Position numbers and translations under genes: made by a program. Below the pieces are notes generated by a model, which did no database searches, had not been told where the DNA came from, and was given only the letters and a program-made list of their open reading frames with translations. This document shows positions 29,990 through 39,833 of a stretch of 64,000 nucleotides of DNA, in pieces; position 1 is the stretch's first letter, and every line of letters begins with the position of its first letter. Source of the DNA: Acidimicrobiales bacterium (lineage in GTDB: Bacteria; Actinomycetota; Acidimicrobiia; Acidimicrobiales; SZUA-35); the NCBI GenBank assembly GCA_020630195.1, contig JAHDBV010000001.1, positions 4,506 to 68,505 on the forward strand, given 5' to 3'.

Positions 29990-31729
29990 GTGAACGAGAT
30001 CGCGGGTCTGAGCGAACGCATCGTCGAAGCCCGCCGCCGCGGCCTCGAACCGGAGGAACGGCGCCGTGTCATGGAGGCCGTCGCCCTGAAGCGCGACGAA
30101 CGCTGGGTGGTGCAGTTCGGCATCATGCTCGGCCTCTCGGTCCTCATCGCGACGATGGGCCTCTCGGCGAACTCCGCCGCGGTCGTGATCGGCGCGATGC
30201 TCGTCGCCCCGCTCATGACGCCGGTGCTCGGCATGGCGGCGGCGCTCGCGATGTCGCTCGTCCGCCATCTCGGCCGGTCCGCCCTCGTCGTGGCCGGCGG
30301 CACGTTCGGCTCGATCGCCCTGGCCTTCCTGCTCGCCGCGTTCCTGCCCGATGGTGAGCTCTCCAACGAGGTCGTGTCCCGCACGAGCCCCGACCTCCGC
30401 GACCTGATGGTCGCCGTGGCCGCGGGGGCCGCCGGCGCCTACGCGACGGTGCAGAAGAACGCCTCGAGCAGCCTGCCCGGTGTCGCCGTGGCCGTGGCGC
30501 TCGTCCCACCGCTCGCGGCGGTCGGCATGACCCTCGAGGCGGGTCGGACGGATCTCGCGTACGGCGCGATGCTGCTCTACCTCGCGAACCTCGCCGGCAT
30601 CATCGTCGTGGCGACCGCCGTGTTCCTCATCACGGGGTTCGTGCCGCCCCGTCGACTGTCGGAGACGAAGGGACGCCTGGTCGTCGGAGGTGTGCTGGTA
30701 GTGGCGTTCTTCGCCCTCATCGCGATCCCGCTCACGGTGGCGAGTGTGTCGGCGGCCTCCGACGGACGCGAACGTGCCGCCGTGCGCTCCGCCGTGCTCG
30801 ACTGGCTGCCCACCGGCGACGAACTCGACGACGTGCGCATCGTGACCGAGGAGGGCGGGACGTTCGTCGACATCGTCGTCAACGGACCGAACGCCCCCGA
30901 GTCCGACGAGGCACTCGAGGAGCTGAACCGTTCGCTGCAGGACATCCTCGGGGTCGGCGCCGAGGCCCGGGTCCGCTGGATCCGGACCCAGGGGGCGGCC
31001 GAGCCGGCCACCGAGGTGACGATCGATCCCGCGCTCGAGGACGCCCGCGAGCGCGACGCCGCGATCCGCGACGTCGTCCAGGCCTGGCTCCTCAACCCGA
31101 CCGACGGCTACGCCTCGGTGGCGTCGTTCGATCTCGAGATCACCGACATCACCGACGACGAGGTGAGCCTCGTCGTCTCCGCGGCCACCTCACCGCCCGC
31201 CGTGGAGGACCTGACCCGGCGCCTCACCGACGAGCTCGGCTACACCGGCGGTGTCCGGGCCGAGTGGGTGCAGCGCACCCGGCTCGAGACCACCACGACC
31301 GTCGGCGAGGCCGCCGACGACGCGACGACCACCACGGTCGACTCCATCGCCGAGCAACGCCGGGCGATCACCGAACTCGCCTCCACCTGGGCGGCCGCGA
31401 TCTCGACGCCTGATCTGCCCTTGCGGGTCGACAGCGTCACCTACGACGGCCTCGTCGTCGTCGTGGAACTGGTGGGGCCCCGGGCCCCCGTCACCGACGA
31501 TCTCCACGAGGGCATCGGACGGCTCGTGCCCGATGCGGCGATCGAGGTGTACTTCACCCAGCGGGTCCGTCTCGATCCGTCCCCCGACCCCGACGCCGAG
31601 CCGGGCCTGATCGTCGGCGACGACGACGATCCCGAGGCCGGCCAGGTCACCGACCCACCGACCACCACCGTCGACGTCGGGCCCGACGAGCTCCTCGAGG
31701 AACTCGGCACCACGACGACGACGGGGTGA
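29990..31729 (+). CDS. DUF389 domain-containing membrane protein
   Basis: FGIMLGLSVLIATMGLSANSAAVVIGAMLVAPLMTPVLGMAAALAMS...KNASSSLPGVAVAVALVPPLAAVG; TAGAGT-N7-GTG supports the start at 29990. Confidence 0.82.
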   Translation: MNEIAGLSERIVEARRRGLEPEERRRVMEAVALKRDERWVVQFGIMLGLSVLIATMGLSANSAAVVIGAMLVAPLMTPVLGMAAALAMSLVRHLGRSALVVAGGTFGSIALAFLLAAFLPDGELSNEVVSRTSPDLRDLMVAVAAGAAGAYATVQKNASSSLPGVAVAVALVPPLAAVGMTLEAGRTDLAYGAMLLYLANLAGIIVVATAVFLITGFVPPRRLSETKGRLVVGGVLVVAFFALIAIPLTVASVSAASDGRERAAVRSAVLDWLPTGDELDDVRIVTEEGGTFVDIVVNGPNAPESDEALEELNRSLQDILGVGAEARVRWIRTQGAAEPATEVTIDPALEDARERDAAIRDVVQAWLLNPTDGYASVASFDLEITDITDDEVSLVVSAATSPPAVEDLTRRLTDELGYTGGVRAEWVQRTRLETTTTVGEAADDATTTTVDSIAEQRRAITELASTWAAAISTPDLPLRVDSVTYDGLVVVVELVGPRAPVTDDLHEGIGRLVPDAAIEVYFTQRVRLDPSPDPDAEPGLIVGDDDDPEAGQVTDPPTTTVDVGPDELLEELGTTTTTG

Positions 31730-31756
31730 GTCGACGACCCGTCGACCGGGACGCAC

Positions 31757-33046
31757 TCAGGCGTCGCCGTCGAGGAGCACCGTGTTCGGCCGGTAGGTCG
31801 CCCAGGCGAACCAGAACGTGTCGAGGTGCACCACGGCCTCGAGCTGCTCACCCACGAGGGCGCCGTCGACCGCTCGGCCGGTGAGATCCCAGGTCGTGCC
31901 GGTCTGGTCGTCGACGAACCCGGCGTCGGTGCGGGCGAACGTCAGCTCCGTGCCATCCGCCGACACCGGCACGAACACACCGCTCGCCCCGACGTCGCGA
32001 CCGTCGGCCACGTCGCCCTGTTCGAGCGCGGACGCCAGGCCCGGTTCGGTCCACACGGTCAGGGTGCGACCGTCGACGGTGACCTCGACCACCCCACCGG
32101 CGTCTTCGACGGTCTGGTTGCGGATGGCGGCCGTGGCGGGTTCGGCGACGTCCGCACCACCCGCGCCGTCGGCCACGATGCCGATCACGCGGGCCTTGGC
32201 GGCGAGACGCTCGTCGACGGGACCGTTGAAGAACCCGCCGATCGGCCCCGAGTTCTCCTCGTCGTACCCGGTGTAGGGGTTGGCGCCGTAGGGCCGATCG
32301 TGGCCGGTCTCCTGGGTCAGGACGGTGCCGTCCGGATAGCGCTCGGCGAACTGGTCGAACGACAGGGTCTGGGCCGGCAGGAGCTCGAGGCGGGTCCCGG
32401 CGAGGTGGCCGACGATCGCCTGGCCGGTGAAGTGGGCCCACAACGAGTTGGTCTGGCGGTCGTACATCACCAGGGCCGACTGGTAGAGCTCCCCCGAGGT
32501 GCCGAAGGTGAAGGTCTCGAACGAGCCGTCGGGCTGCTCCACCCGGCCGTCGTAGGCGATGGCGGAGTTGCACAGCGGGCAGTAGGTGACGGTCACCGGC
32601 ACGTCACCGAAGGTGTCGTTGACGATCTCGTGCCAGATCAGGATCCGGATCGGATAGGCCCGGGCCTCGCCGTCGACCTCGAGCGCGATCACCGCCTCGT
32701 CCCCGTCGTCGAGGAAGTCGACGTCGGCGACCGGGACGAACCGTGGGTCGTCGATCGGCGGGATGCCGTCGGGTGGCGGCCCGCCCGAGACGATGAGCGC
32801 CGGGTCGACCACGGGCGGCGGGAACGACGGATGGTTCCGATCGCCGAAGAGGGCCGAATGGGGTGTCTCGATCTCGGTCAGGGGGTTGACGGTGGTCGAC
32901 GACTCACCGTCGGTTGCGTCGCTCGCGGTGTCGTCCGCCGACACGGTCGTGGCGGCATCGGCGGTCTCACCGCCGTCGGAGCTGCACGCCGCCGCGACGA
33001 GCGCGACGGCGACCAGCAGGAGGAACGGGCGTCGAAGGGGGTGCAT
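31757..33046 (-). CDS. DUF3179 domain-containing lipoprotein
   Basis: Lipobox LVAAACSS; DDPRFVPVADVDFLDDGDEAVIALEVDGEARAYPIRILIWHEIVNDTFGDVPVTVTYCPLCNSAIAYDGRV. Confidence 0.85.
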   Translation of the reverse strand: MHPLRRPFLLLVAVALVAAACSSDGGETADAATTVSADDTASDATDGESSTTVNPLTEIETPHSALFGDRNHPSFPPPVVDPALIVSGGPPPDGIPPIDDPRFVPVADVDFLDDGDEAVIALEVDGEARAYPIRILIWHEIVNDTFGDVPVTVTYCPLCNSAIAYDGRVEQPDGSFETFTFGTSGELYQSALVMYDRQTNSLWAHFTGQAIVGHLAGTRLELLPAQTLSFDQFAERYPDGTVLTQETGHDRPYGANPYTGYDEENSGPIGGFFNGPVDERLAAKARVIGIVADGAGGADVAEPATAAIRNQTVEDAGGVVEVTVDGRTLTVWTEPGLASALEQGDVADGRDVGASGVFVPVSADGTELTFARTDAGFVDDQTGTTWDLTGRAVDGALVGEQLEAVVHLDTFWFAWATYRPNTVLLDGDA

Positions 33047-33048
33047 AC

Positions 33049-33094
33049 CCGACGAACCGGGCGGAGGGTCGATTCCTTCCGCCCGGCTCGTCGG
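33049..33094 (-). promoter_or_regulatory. ~20-bp hairpin ending 2 nt before the DUF3179 gene ATG, also 3' of the giant surface-protein gene
   Basis: CCGACGA a CCGGGCGGA g GG-TCGATT-CC t TCCGCCCGG c TCGTCGG. Confidence 0.65.
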
Positions 33095-33106
33095 ATCGCA
33101 TGAGGA

Positions 33107-36100
33107 TCAGTCGTCGGAACGCTGCGACCGGGCGCCCACGGGGACGGTCCGACGAGTGCGCGACAGCAGCAGGGCACCCACGATCATCAGGATCAACGCA
33201 CCCGAGACCATGAGCCAGGTGGTGACACCCGTGAAGGCGAGCGTGTCGCCTTCGTCGCCGCCATCGGCGACGGCGCCGTTGTTGTTGGTCGACGGGTTCA
33301 CGATGGCCGAGCCGGTGTTGTTCGAGACGACGAGTTCGAGCCCGAACGACAGCACCGACGCCGTGTTGGTCACGTTCCCGGTGCCGCTGATCTGGGTGGT
33401 GAGCTGGAGCAACGGCGTGGTCTCGCCGACGGCGAGGGTCCGGTCGAGCACACACTCGATGGTGGTGGTCCCGCTGCAGATCCAGCCCTCACCGCGGGAG
33501 GCCTGGAAGCTCAGCGCCGACGGCAGCTCGTCCCGCACGGTGATCGGACCCGGATCCGGGTCGGGACCGTTGTTGCGGACCGTGATGTCCCACACCGCGA
33601 TCGCACCGATCGACTCCTCGGTGTTGAGGGTCTTCGAGATCACGAGGTCGATCTCGGCGGGGTGGACGCCGAGGTCCCACGTCGGATCGAACTCGCCGGG
33701 GTCGAGCACCGTGGTGATCGTCGCGCCGGTGGCCGGATCGCCGTCGGAGTCGGTGGCGTCGGTCGCCACGTCGACATCGCGGGTCGTGACCCGGTAGCCG
33801 TCGGGCAACGTCGACAGCTCGAACACGACGCCGTAGGTGCCCGGCATGAGGTCACGGAACTCGTAGCGCCCGTCGGCGTCGGTGTTGGTCTCGGTCACGA
33901 CGTTGCCGCCCTGGTCGACCAGCTGGACGACGACACCGGCCACGCCGGTCTCGCCGTCGTCCTGGACACCGTCGCGGTCGGTGTCGAGGAACACCAGGTC
34001 ACCGAGGCCGGCGAGCGGGATGAACCCGAAGTCGACCGACAGGTTCGACCGGTCGTCGGGCTGGCCGACACCGGTGTCGTCGTCGGTCGGATCGTCCGAA
34101 CGCAGCGTCTCGTCGGTCGGCTCGGTGCCGCCGAGGGTCACGGTGCCGCTCAGGACCTCCGTGAGCGGGCGGCTCTGTTCGCCGTTGTCGTCGTTGTCGA
34201 CGTCGTCGTCGGGATCGGCAACCGTCGGGGTCGTCGAGCCGTGTCCGGCGAGCGCGGTCTGGGCGCCGTCGATGCGCACGCGGTAGTCGCCGGCCGACAG
34301 GCCACCGAACACGTAGTGACCGTCGCCGTTGGTGACGGTGTCAGTCACGACGTCGCCGTCGGCGTCGAGCAACTCGACGGTGACCCCGGACAGCCCGGGT
34401 TCGCCATCATCGGCGATGCCGTCGGCGTCGAGATCGAGCCAGACGAGGTTGCCGAGCTGGTAGAGCGGTGCGGGCGAGACCACCACGATGTCGTGGTCGT
34501 CGGAGTCGCCGACCTGGTTGTCGATGGTGATGTCGCTCTCGAGGAGGCGGTCGATCACGGGGTCGTTGCCGAGGTCGGGGTCCGGCGTCGAGTCGTCGTC
34601 GGCCTCCGGCCCGGTGTCGGCGGTGATCTCCGCGGTGAGGGTGAACGACGGAACGAGCGCACCCGTGCCGTCGGTGACGTCGTCGACCCGGATGGTGGTC
34701 AGGATCGAGACCTGCTCACCGGGGTCGAGGTTGTCGATGCTCCACTGCGGCTCGCCGTCGGGGCCCGGGGCCACCGTCGTGATGACCGCACCGGTCGCAC
34801 CGACCTCGGCGGTCGCGCCGGTCAGCGTGAGCCCGTCGGGCAGCAGGTCGCGGATGGTCGCACCGCCGGGGGTCTGTCCCTGGTTGGCGACCGTGATCCG
34901 GGCCTGGAAGCTGTCGCCGACCTCGAGCGGCGACGGGTCGGCGCCCACGATCGTGTGGATCAGGGCGAGGTCGAACTCGGGGTCGACGTAGCCGACGTCC
35001 ACGGTCATGTTCGAGGCGTCGTCCGCGATCGAGTTGCCCGGATGGTCGTCGGTCGGATCGTCCGATCGGAGCGTCTCGTTCGTCGGCTCGGTGCCGCCGA
35101 GGGTGACGATGCCGGTGCGGACCTCCGAGCCCGCGATGGTCGGCGCCACGGCGAGTCCGTTGTCGTCGTTGTCGACGTCGCCGCCGGCGTCGGGATCCGA
35201 CACGTCGGGCAGGGTCGAGAACACCGTGGCGAGCTCGGTCTGGCCGCCCGGCACGACCACCTGGTAGTCGCCGGCGGTCAGGCCGGTCACGACCCAGTGG
35301 CCGTCGCCGTCGGTGGTGACCTGGGCCACGAAGTCGTCGCCGACCCCGTCGGCGCCGGTCTCGCGCCACACCTGGACGTCGACCCCGGCGATGCCGGGTT
35401 CGCCGTCATCCGCGATGCCGTCGGCGTCGAGGTCGAGCCAGACGAGGTTGCCGAGCTCGTAGAGGGTCTCGGGGGTGAGCACGGCGATGTCGTGGTCGTC
35501 GGAGTCACCGGCCTCGTCGTCGATGGTGACGTCGGTGCGCTCGGTCCGGTCGATGACGTCGTCGTCGCCGGGGTCGAGGTCGGGGCTCGAGTCGGCGTCG
35601 GCGCCGTTGTCGATGGCGATCTCGGCGACGTTGCGGAACTCGGTCAGCATCGGCTGGCCGACACTCGCCTCGTCGGCACGGAAGGTCCCGGTGGGCACCT
35701 CGGTCACGGAGAAGACCTCGGCGGTGTAGGTCAGTTCGACCTCCTCGCCGGGATCGAGCTCGTCGCCACCGGCCGGCACGGTCCACCCGAGGGTGCCGCC
35801 GCCGCTGTCGGTGTAGGAGCAGAACGTGCCACCCGTCGGCGGGGCGCCGGCGGCCGGGGCGCACGACAGGCCCACCGGGTCGGCGTCGGAGTCGTCGAGC
35901 TGGATCGGGTCGGTGGACGACCCGCCCGCCGCCACACCCGCGATGGTGCTGGCGACGTAGTTCATGCCCTCGGGGATCGTGTCGATCACGCTGAACGCCG
36001 CCGGGGCGGCGCCCTGGTTGCGCACCACGATCGTGACGTCGATCTGGTCGCCCACCGAGACGGGGCCGGGGTCGCCACCGTCGATGAGCTTGACGAGGGC

Positions 36101-38995
36101 GAGGTCGTACTCGGCGGCCGGGGTGGTCACGGTGACCGAGGCGCCGTCGTGGTCGTCCTCGTCACCACCGGCGTTGTCGACCTCGTCGTCGACCGGGGAC
36201 TCGGTGGTGGTGCCGTTCGTGGTGTCGGGCGTCGAGTCGGCGTCGTCGCCGTCGTCGACGGAGATCTCGGCCCAGTTGGTGAGGATGCCGGTCGCGCCGA
36301 CGTCGACGGTCGCGAGCACCTGGTAGGTCACCTGGTCGTCGACCGCGATCGCCGAGATCGTGACGTCGGGTGCGGTGCCACCGAAGGTGACGGCGTTGCC
36401 GTCGTCGGAGGTCGCCGGGGTCACGAGCGAGTCGTAGGTCAGCCCGGTCGGCAGGTACTCGGTCACCTCGACGTCCGCCGCGGGGAGGTCGCCCTGGTTG
36501 ATGACGGTGACGTCGAAGGTGACGGTCTCACCGACCGTCACGTTGACCGACTGTCCGGCGGCGAGGGTCTTCACCAGTGCGAGGTCGTACCGGTCGGTCG
36601 TGAAGCCGGCGTCGATGCTGTGGTCGTTCGCGCCGGCCGCACCGGTGGTGTAGGCGACACGGGACAGACCACCGCCGACGTCGGTGGCGTCGGAGTCGGT
36701 CTGGTCGCCACCGGAGGTGTTGGCCGTGGTCAGCTCGATCGCTTCGCCCGCGGGCCCGGTCACGCTGTTGGTGGCCACGTCGAACTCGACGACGTAGTCG
36801 GTGTTCGGTGCGATACCGGCCGGAACGGAGATGTTCGTGAACAGGTACCGGCCGGCGGCGTCGGTGGTGACCTGGCCCAGGCTGGGGCCGTTCGGGTCGC
36901 CGTCACCGTCGGTGTCGGCGAAGAGTCGCACGATCACGTCGGCGAGCGCCGGCTCCGACGGGTCGGCCTGGCCGTCACCGTCGGCGTCGAACCAGACGTA
37001 GTTGCCGATCTCGAGCGGCGCGGAACACATCCAGACGGCGTCACCGAGGCCGTTGGCCTTGCCGAACACGTTGCCGTCGGTGCCGTTCGAGGTGCCCTCG
37101 TAGAGCTCGTAGCGCTGCGGGGCGTCGCCGGCGTTCGCACCGGAGGACTCGAAGAACAGCACACCACCGGTCTGCACGTCGCGGGGGTCCATCGCCGTCA
37201 CGGCGACCCGGTCGGAACCGGGGATGAGGGCGAGGCCACCGAAGGCGACCTCGTCGTGGAGGGCGTTCAGTGCGTAGTCGCCGAAGTAGAACTCACCGGA
37301 CGGGGTGCCGTCGGAGGTGCCGGGCCCGACGGCCGGGTCGTCGGGGCCCTGGCCGGTGCCGGCGCCGCTGGTGGTGACCCCACCACACGACCCGTCGACC
37401 TCGAGGTCCCAGCCACTGGCGCCGTCGTCACACATCCGCAGGATGTCGCCGGAGCCGAAGGCCTCGTAGAGCTGGGGGTCGGAGAGGTCGGGCGAACGGT
37501 CGAACGAACCGATCTGGTCGCCGAACCGGTCCCGCAGACCGATGATGAGGTCGTCGCCGTCGAACTCGAGGTCGGCGAACATGGGCTGGGGATGGGCGAG
37601 CGAGTCGTCGGGCTGGGGGATGTTGGCCCAGACGTCCTCCCACGGCTCCCAGTCGGCATCGCGGTCGGCCGAGCAGGTGGACGCCACGTAGGCGGTGGCG
37701 GCGGCCGCGGTGCTGTTCGACGAGCCGGCGCAACGCCGGTTGTAGCCGAGGTTGAACGAGGTGACCTCGGTGAACCCGGGGGCGTCGAAGCGCATCACGT
37801 GGGCGGTGAGGTCCTGATCGCAGACGCCACCGACGAAGACGTTCGTGCCGTCGTGGGCGACGGCCATCGGACGCCACTGGGTCGCCACCGAGCAGGGGCT
37901 CGTGATGGCGGTCGCATCGGTGGCGGCGGTGAGGGCGGTGCCGGCCGCATCGAGCGGCAGGCGCACGAGGGTCTTGTCCTCCATGTGCACGGCCCAGAGG
38001 GTGTCGCCACCCGGGCCGAGCTCGAGGTCGCCGAGACCGGTCTTGCCGACCGCGGCGAACGCGTCGACGTCACGGTCCCAGCCGCTCGTGCCGCGGGGCA
38101 CCGCGGTGGCGTCCGCACCGGCGCCGAGGTCGACCAGCAACACCGGCGTGCCCGGTGAGGTGGTGACGGTGGGCACGACGTAGATGGCGCCCTCGCCGTT
38201 CGGGCCGTAGCCCGCGTGGCGCTTGGTGTAGGCACCGGCGTACAGGGTGTCCGAGCCCGGCCGGTAGGCCAGACCGTAGGTCGTGCCGATCTCGCCGGCG
38301 TCGCCGAGGAAGTCGGGGGTGGTGTGGCCCGGCTCACCGATGTAGCCACTCGAGGTCTCGTCGAAGCCGACGAGCACGTGCTCGTCCGCCGCGTCGACCC
38401 CCGACTGGTCGCCGCGCACGAAACAGGACGTGGCGAGTGCATAGGTGCCGCAGCGGTAGTCCGCCGGGTCGTGGAAGCCGAACACGAGGCCACCGACGGC
38501 GGCGTCGACGTTCTCGAGCCAGATCACACCGGTCTCGGCCTGCGGGCCGTCGGTCGTCGGCTGGTGTCCCGCCGGCGCCGTGGCCGGGTCGACCACGACC
38601 CGACAGTCGGCGCCCTCCACCGAGGCGAGGGAGAACGTGCCACTGACTCCCGTCGTCACGGTGTCGGTCGACACCTGGGGGGCCGTCGCCGGATCGCTGT
38701 CGTGGTCGTAGTCGCAGACGACGGTGACCTCGACACCCGACAGACCCGACTCGCCGGTGTCGAACTCACCGTCCGCGATGTCGGCCGGGGTCTGGTTGGT
38801 GCCGCCGTTGTCGTCGAAGACGATGCCGCCGATCGTGCCGGGGTCGCCGGGAGAGGCCGCCGCCGGGGTCGGTGCGGCGCCGGAGAGCAGCGCGGCGAAC
38901 ACGCCGATGGCGGCGCCGACACGCCAGCGCGAGCCGACGGATCGGGAGGTCGACGATGTCGACCCCCGGGGATTCGGGGAGATGGAGCGAGCCAT
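33107..38995 (-). CDS. Giant cell-surface protein: SdrD-B-like and DUF11-like domains, LAFTG anchor
   Basis: IGNYVWFDADGDGQADPSEPAL, LGNLVWLDLDADGIADDGEPG (twice), LGDLVFLDTDRDGVQDDGETG; C-terminal LAFTGVTTWLMVSGALILMIVGALLLSRTRR. Start inferred at MARSISPNPRG. Confidence 0.83.
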   Translation of the reverse strand: MARSISPNPRGSTSSTSRSVGSRWRVGAAIGVFAALLSGAAPTPAAASPGDPGTIGGIVFDDNGGTNQTPADIADGEFDTGESGLSGVEVTVVCDYDHDSDPATAPQVSTDTVTTGVSGTFSLASVEGADCRVVVDPATAPAGHQPTTDGPQAETGVIWLENVDAAVGGLVFGFHDPADYRCGTYALATSCFVRGDQSGVDAADEHVLVGFDETSSGYIGEPGHTTPDFLGDAGEIGTTYGLAYRPGSDTLYAGAYTKRHAGYGPNGEGAIYVVPTVTTSPGTPVLLVDLGAGADATAVPRGTSGWDRDVDAFAAVGKTGLGDLELGPGGDTLWAVHMEDKTLVRLPLDAAGTALTAATDATAITSPCSVATQWRPMAVAHDGTNVFVGGVCDQDLTAHVMRFDAPGFTEVTSFNLGYNRRCAGSSNSTAAAATAYVASTCSADRDADWEPWEDVWANIPQPDDSLAHPQPMFADLEFDGDDLIIGLRDRFGDQIGSFDRSPDLSDPQLYEAFGSGDILRMCDDGASGWDLEVDGSCGGVTTSGAGTGQGPDDPAVGPGTSDGTPSGEFYFGDYALNALHDEVAFGGLALIPGSDRVAVTAMDPRDVQTGGVLFFESSGANAGDAPQRYELYEGTSNGTDGNVFGKANGLGDAVWMCSAPLEIGNYVWFDADGDGQADPSEPALADVIVRLFADTDGDGDPNGPSLGQVTTDAAGRYLFTNISVPAGIAPNTDYVVEFDVATNSVTGPAGEAIELTTANTSGGDQTDSDATDVGGGLSRVAYTTGAAGANDHSIDAGFTTDRYDLALVKTLAAGQSVNVTVGETVTFDVTVINQGDLPAADVEVTEYLPTGLTYDSLVTPATSDDGNAVTFGGTAPDVTISAIAVDDQVTYQVLATVDVGATGILTNWAEISVDDGDDADSTPDTTNGTTTESPVDDEVDNAGGDEDDHDGASVTVTTPAAEYDLALVKLIDGGDPGPVSVGDQIDVTIVVRNQGAAPAAFSVIDTIPEGMNYVASTIAGVAAGGSSTDPIQLDDSDADPVGLSCAPAAGAPPTGGTFCSYTDSGGGTLGWTVPAGGDELDPGEEVELTYTAEVFSVTEVPTGTFRADEASVGQPMLTEFRNVAEIAIDNGADADSSPDLDPGDDDVIDRTERTDVTIDDEAGDSDDHDIAVLTPETLYELGNLVWLDLDADGIADDGEPGIAGVDVQVWRETGADGVGDDFVAQVTTDGDGHWVVTGLTAGDYQVVVPGGQTELATVFSTLPDVSDPDAGGDVDNDDNGLAVAPTIAGSEVRTGIVTLGGTEPTNETLRSDDPTDDHPGNSIADDASNMTVDVGYVDPEFDLALIHTIVGADPSPLEVGDSFQARITVANQGQTPGGATIRDLLPDGLTLTGATAEVGATGAVITTVAPGPDGEPQWSIDNLDPGEQVSILTTIRVDDVTDGTGALVPSFTLTAEITADTGPEADDDSTPDPDLGNDPVIDRLLESDITIDNQVGDSDDHDIVVVSPAPLYQLGNLVWLDLDADGIADDGEPGLSGVTVELLDADGDVVTDTVTNGDGHYVFGGLSAGDYRVRIDGAQTALAGHGSTTPTVADPDDDVDNDDNGEQSRPLTEVLSGTVTLGGTEPTDETLRSDDPTDDDTGVGQPDDRSNLSVDFGFIPLAGLGDLVFLDTDRDGVQDDGETGVAGVVVQLVDQGGNVVTETNTDADGRYEFRDLMPGTYGVVFELSTLPDGYRVTTRDVDVATDATDSDGDPATGATITTVLDPGEFDPTWDLGVHPAEIDLVISKTLNTEESIGAIAVWDITVRNNGPDPDPGPITVRDELPSALSFQASRGEGWICSGTTTIECVLDRTLAVGETTPLLQLTTQISGTGNVTNTASVLSFGLELVVSNNTGSAIVNPSTNNNGAVADGGDEGDTLAFTGVTTWLMVSGALILMIVGALLLSRTRRTVPVGARSQRSDD

Positions 38996-39092
38996 GGCGG
39001 GACCTCGGGCACGGGAGGGGAACCCGGTGCCAGTCGGCACCGCCGCCCCCGGGTTGAGGTCGCCGCCCGGGTCGTGGACCCCGGCGGCCGGC

Positions 39093-39833
39093 TCAGCGCA
39101 GGCTGACGCTCACCGAGGCGCTCTCGATCGCCGGGCCGCAGCTGCCGCCCGTCGTCGACTCGATGCGCAGGGTGCCGAGCTCTCCACCGTTCGGCGGCAG
39201 CTCGGCGGTCACGAGGTCGAACTCGCCGAAGTCGGTGTCGACCGAGAAGGTCTGCACGACCTCACCGTTCCAGAGCACCTGGCCCGTCTTCGCCCGACCG
39301 TCGGCCGTGGTCGAACCCTGACAGAAGTGGTTCTCCGAGGCGAGGAAGGTCAGCGTGTAGGGAGCGTTGCGGGCGACCCGGAGCTCGGTCTCGATGGCGC
39401 CGGGTTCGTTGCCGTTGAGATCGAGGATCTTCTCCCCGTTCGGTGCCGCGGCTCCGGTGTTGCGCCAGCGGGCGGACAGGGTCGGCTGGTCGACCCGGAA
39501 CGGATCGACGGATCCCTCCGCCACGGTCCAGATCCCGATGGTCTCGCCTTCGTCGTAGACGATGTAGAAGTCGTCCTCGCCGTCCTCGAACGACTGCGAC
39601 GCCGCGGCACCGCCACCGAAGCTGCCGCCCGAGTTGGTGGAACCGAAACCGCCGGACGCGCCAGCGTCGCCGTTGTCGAGCACTTCACCCTCGATGACCG
39701 CGGCGGTGTACTGCAGGTCCTCGTCGGCCGAGTCGCCGGTGTTCCGGAGTGCGAACACGACGACGCCCGCGATCACGGCGATGATCAGTCCGTACTCGAT
39801 GGCGCCGGCGCCACGCTCGTTCCTGCGTGCCAT
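39093..39833 (-). CDS. Flp/Fap-type pilin N-terminus fused to DUF642/choice-of-anchor-like domain
   Basis: MARRNERGAGAIEYGLIIAVIAGVVVFAL (class III prepilin-like); C-terminal IGIWTVAEGSVDP...NGEKILDLNGNEPGAIETELRVARNAPYTLTFLASEN...GTLRIESTTGGSCGPAIESASVSVSLR. Confidence 0.7.
   Translation of the reverse strand: MARRNERGAGAIEYGLIIAVIAGVVVFALRNTGDSADEDLQYTAAVIEGEVLDNGDAGASGGFGSTNSGGSFGGGAAASQSFEDGEDDFYIVYDEGETIGIWTVAEGSVDPFRVDQPTLSARWRNTGAAAPNGEKILDLNGNEPGAIETELRVARNAPYTLTFLASENHFCQGSTTADGRAKTGQVLWNGEVVQTFSVDTDFGEFDLVTAELPPNGGELGTLRIESTTGGSCGPAIESASVSVSLR

Noticed and set aside
33662-38158. 1498-aa plus-strand ORF antisense to the second giant surface gene
   Set aside because: Val/Gly/Asp-rich shadow of SdrD-B/DUF11 repeats; the minus frame has signal peptide, domains and LAFTG anchor.
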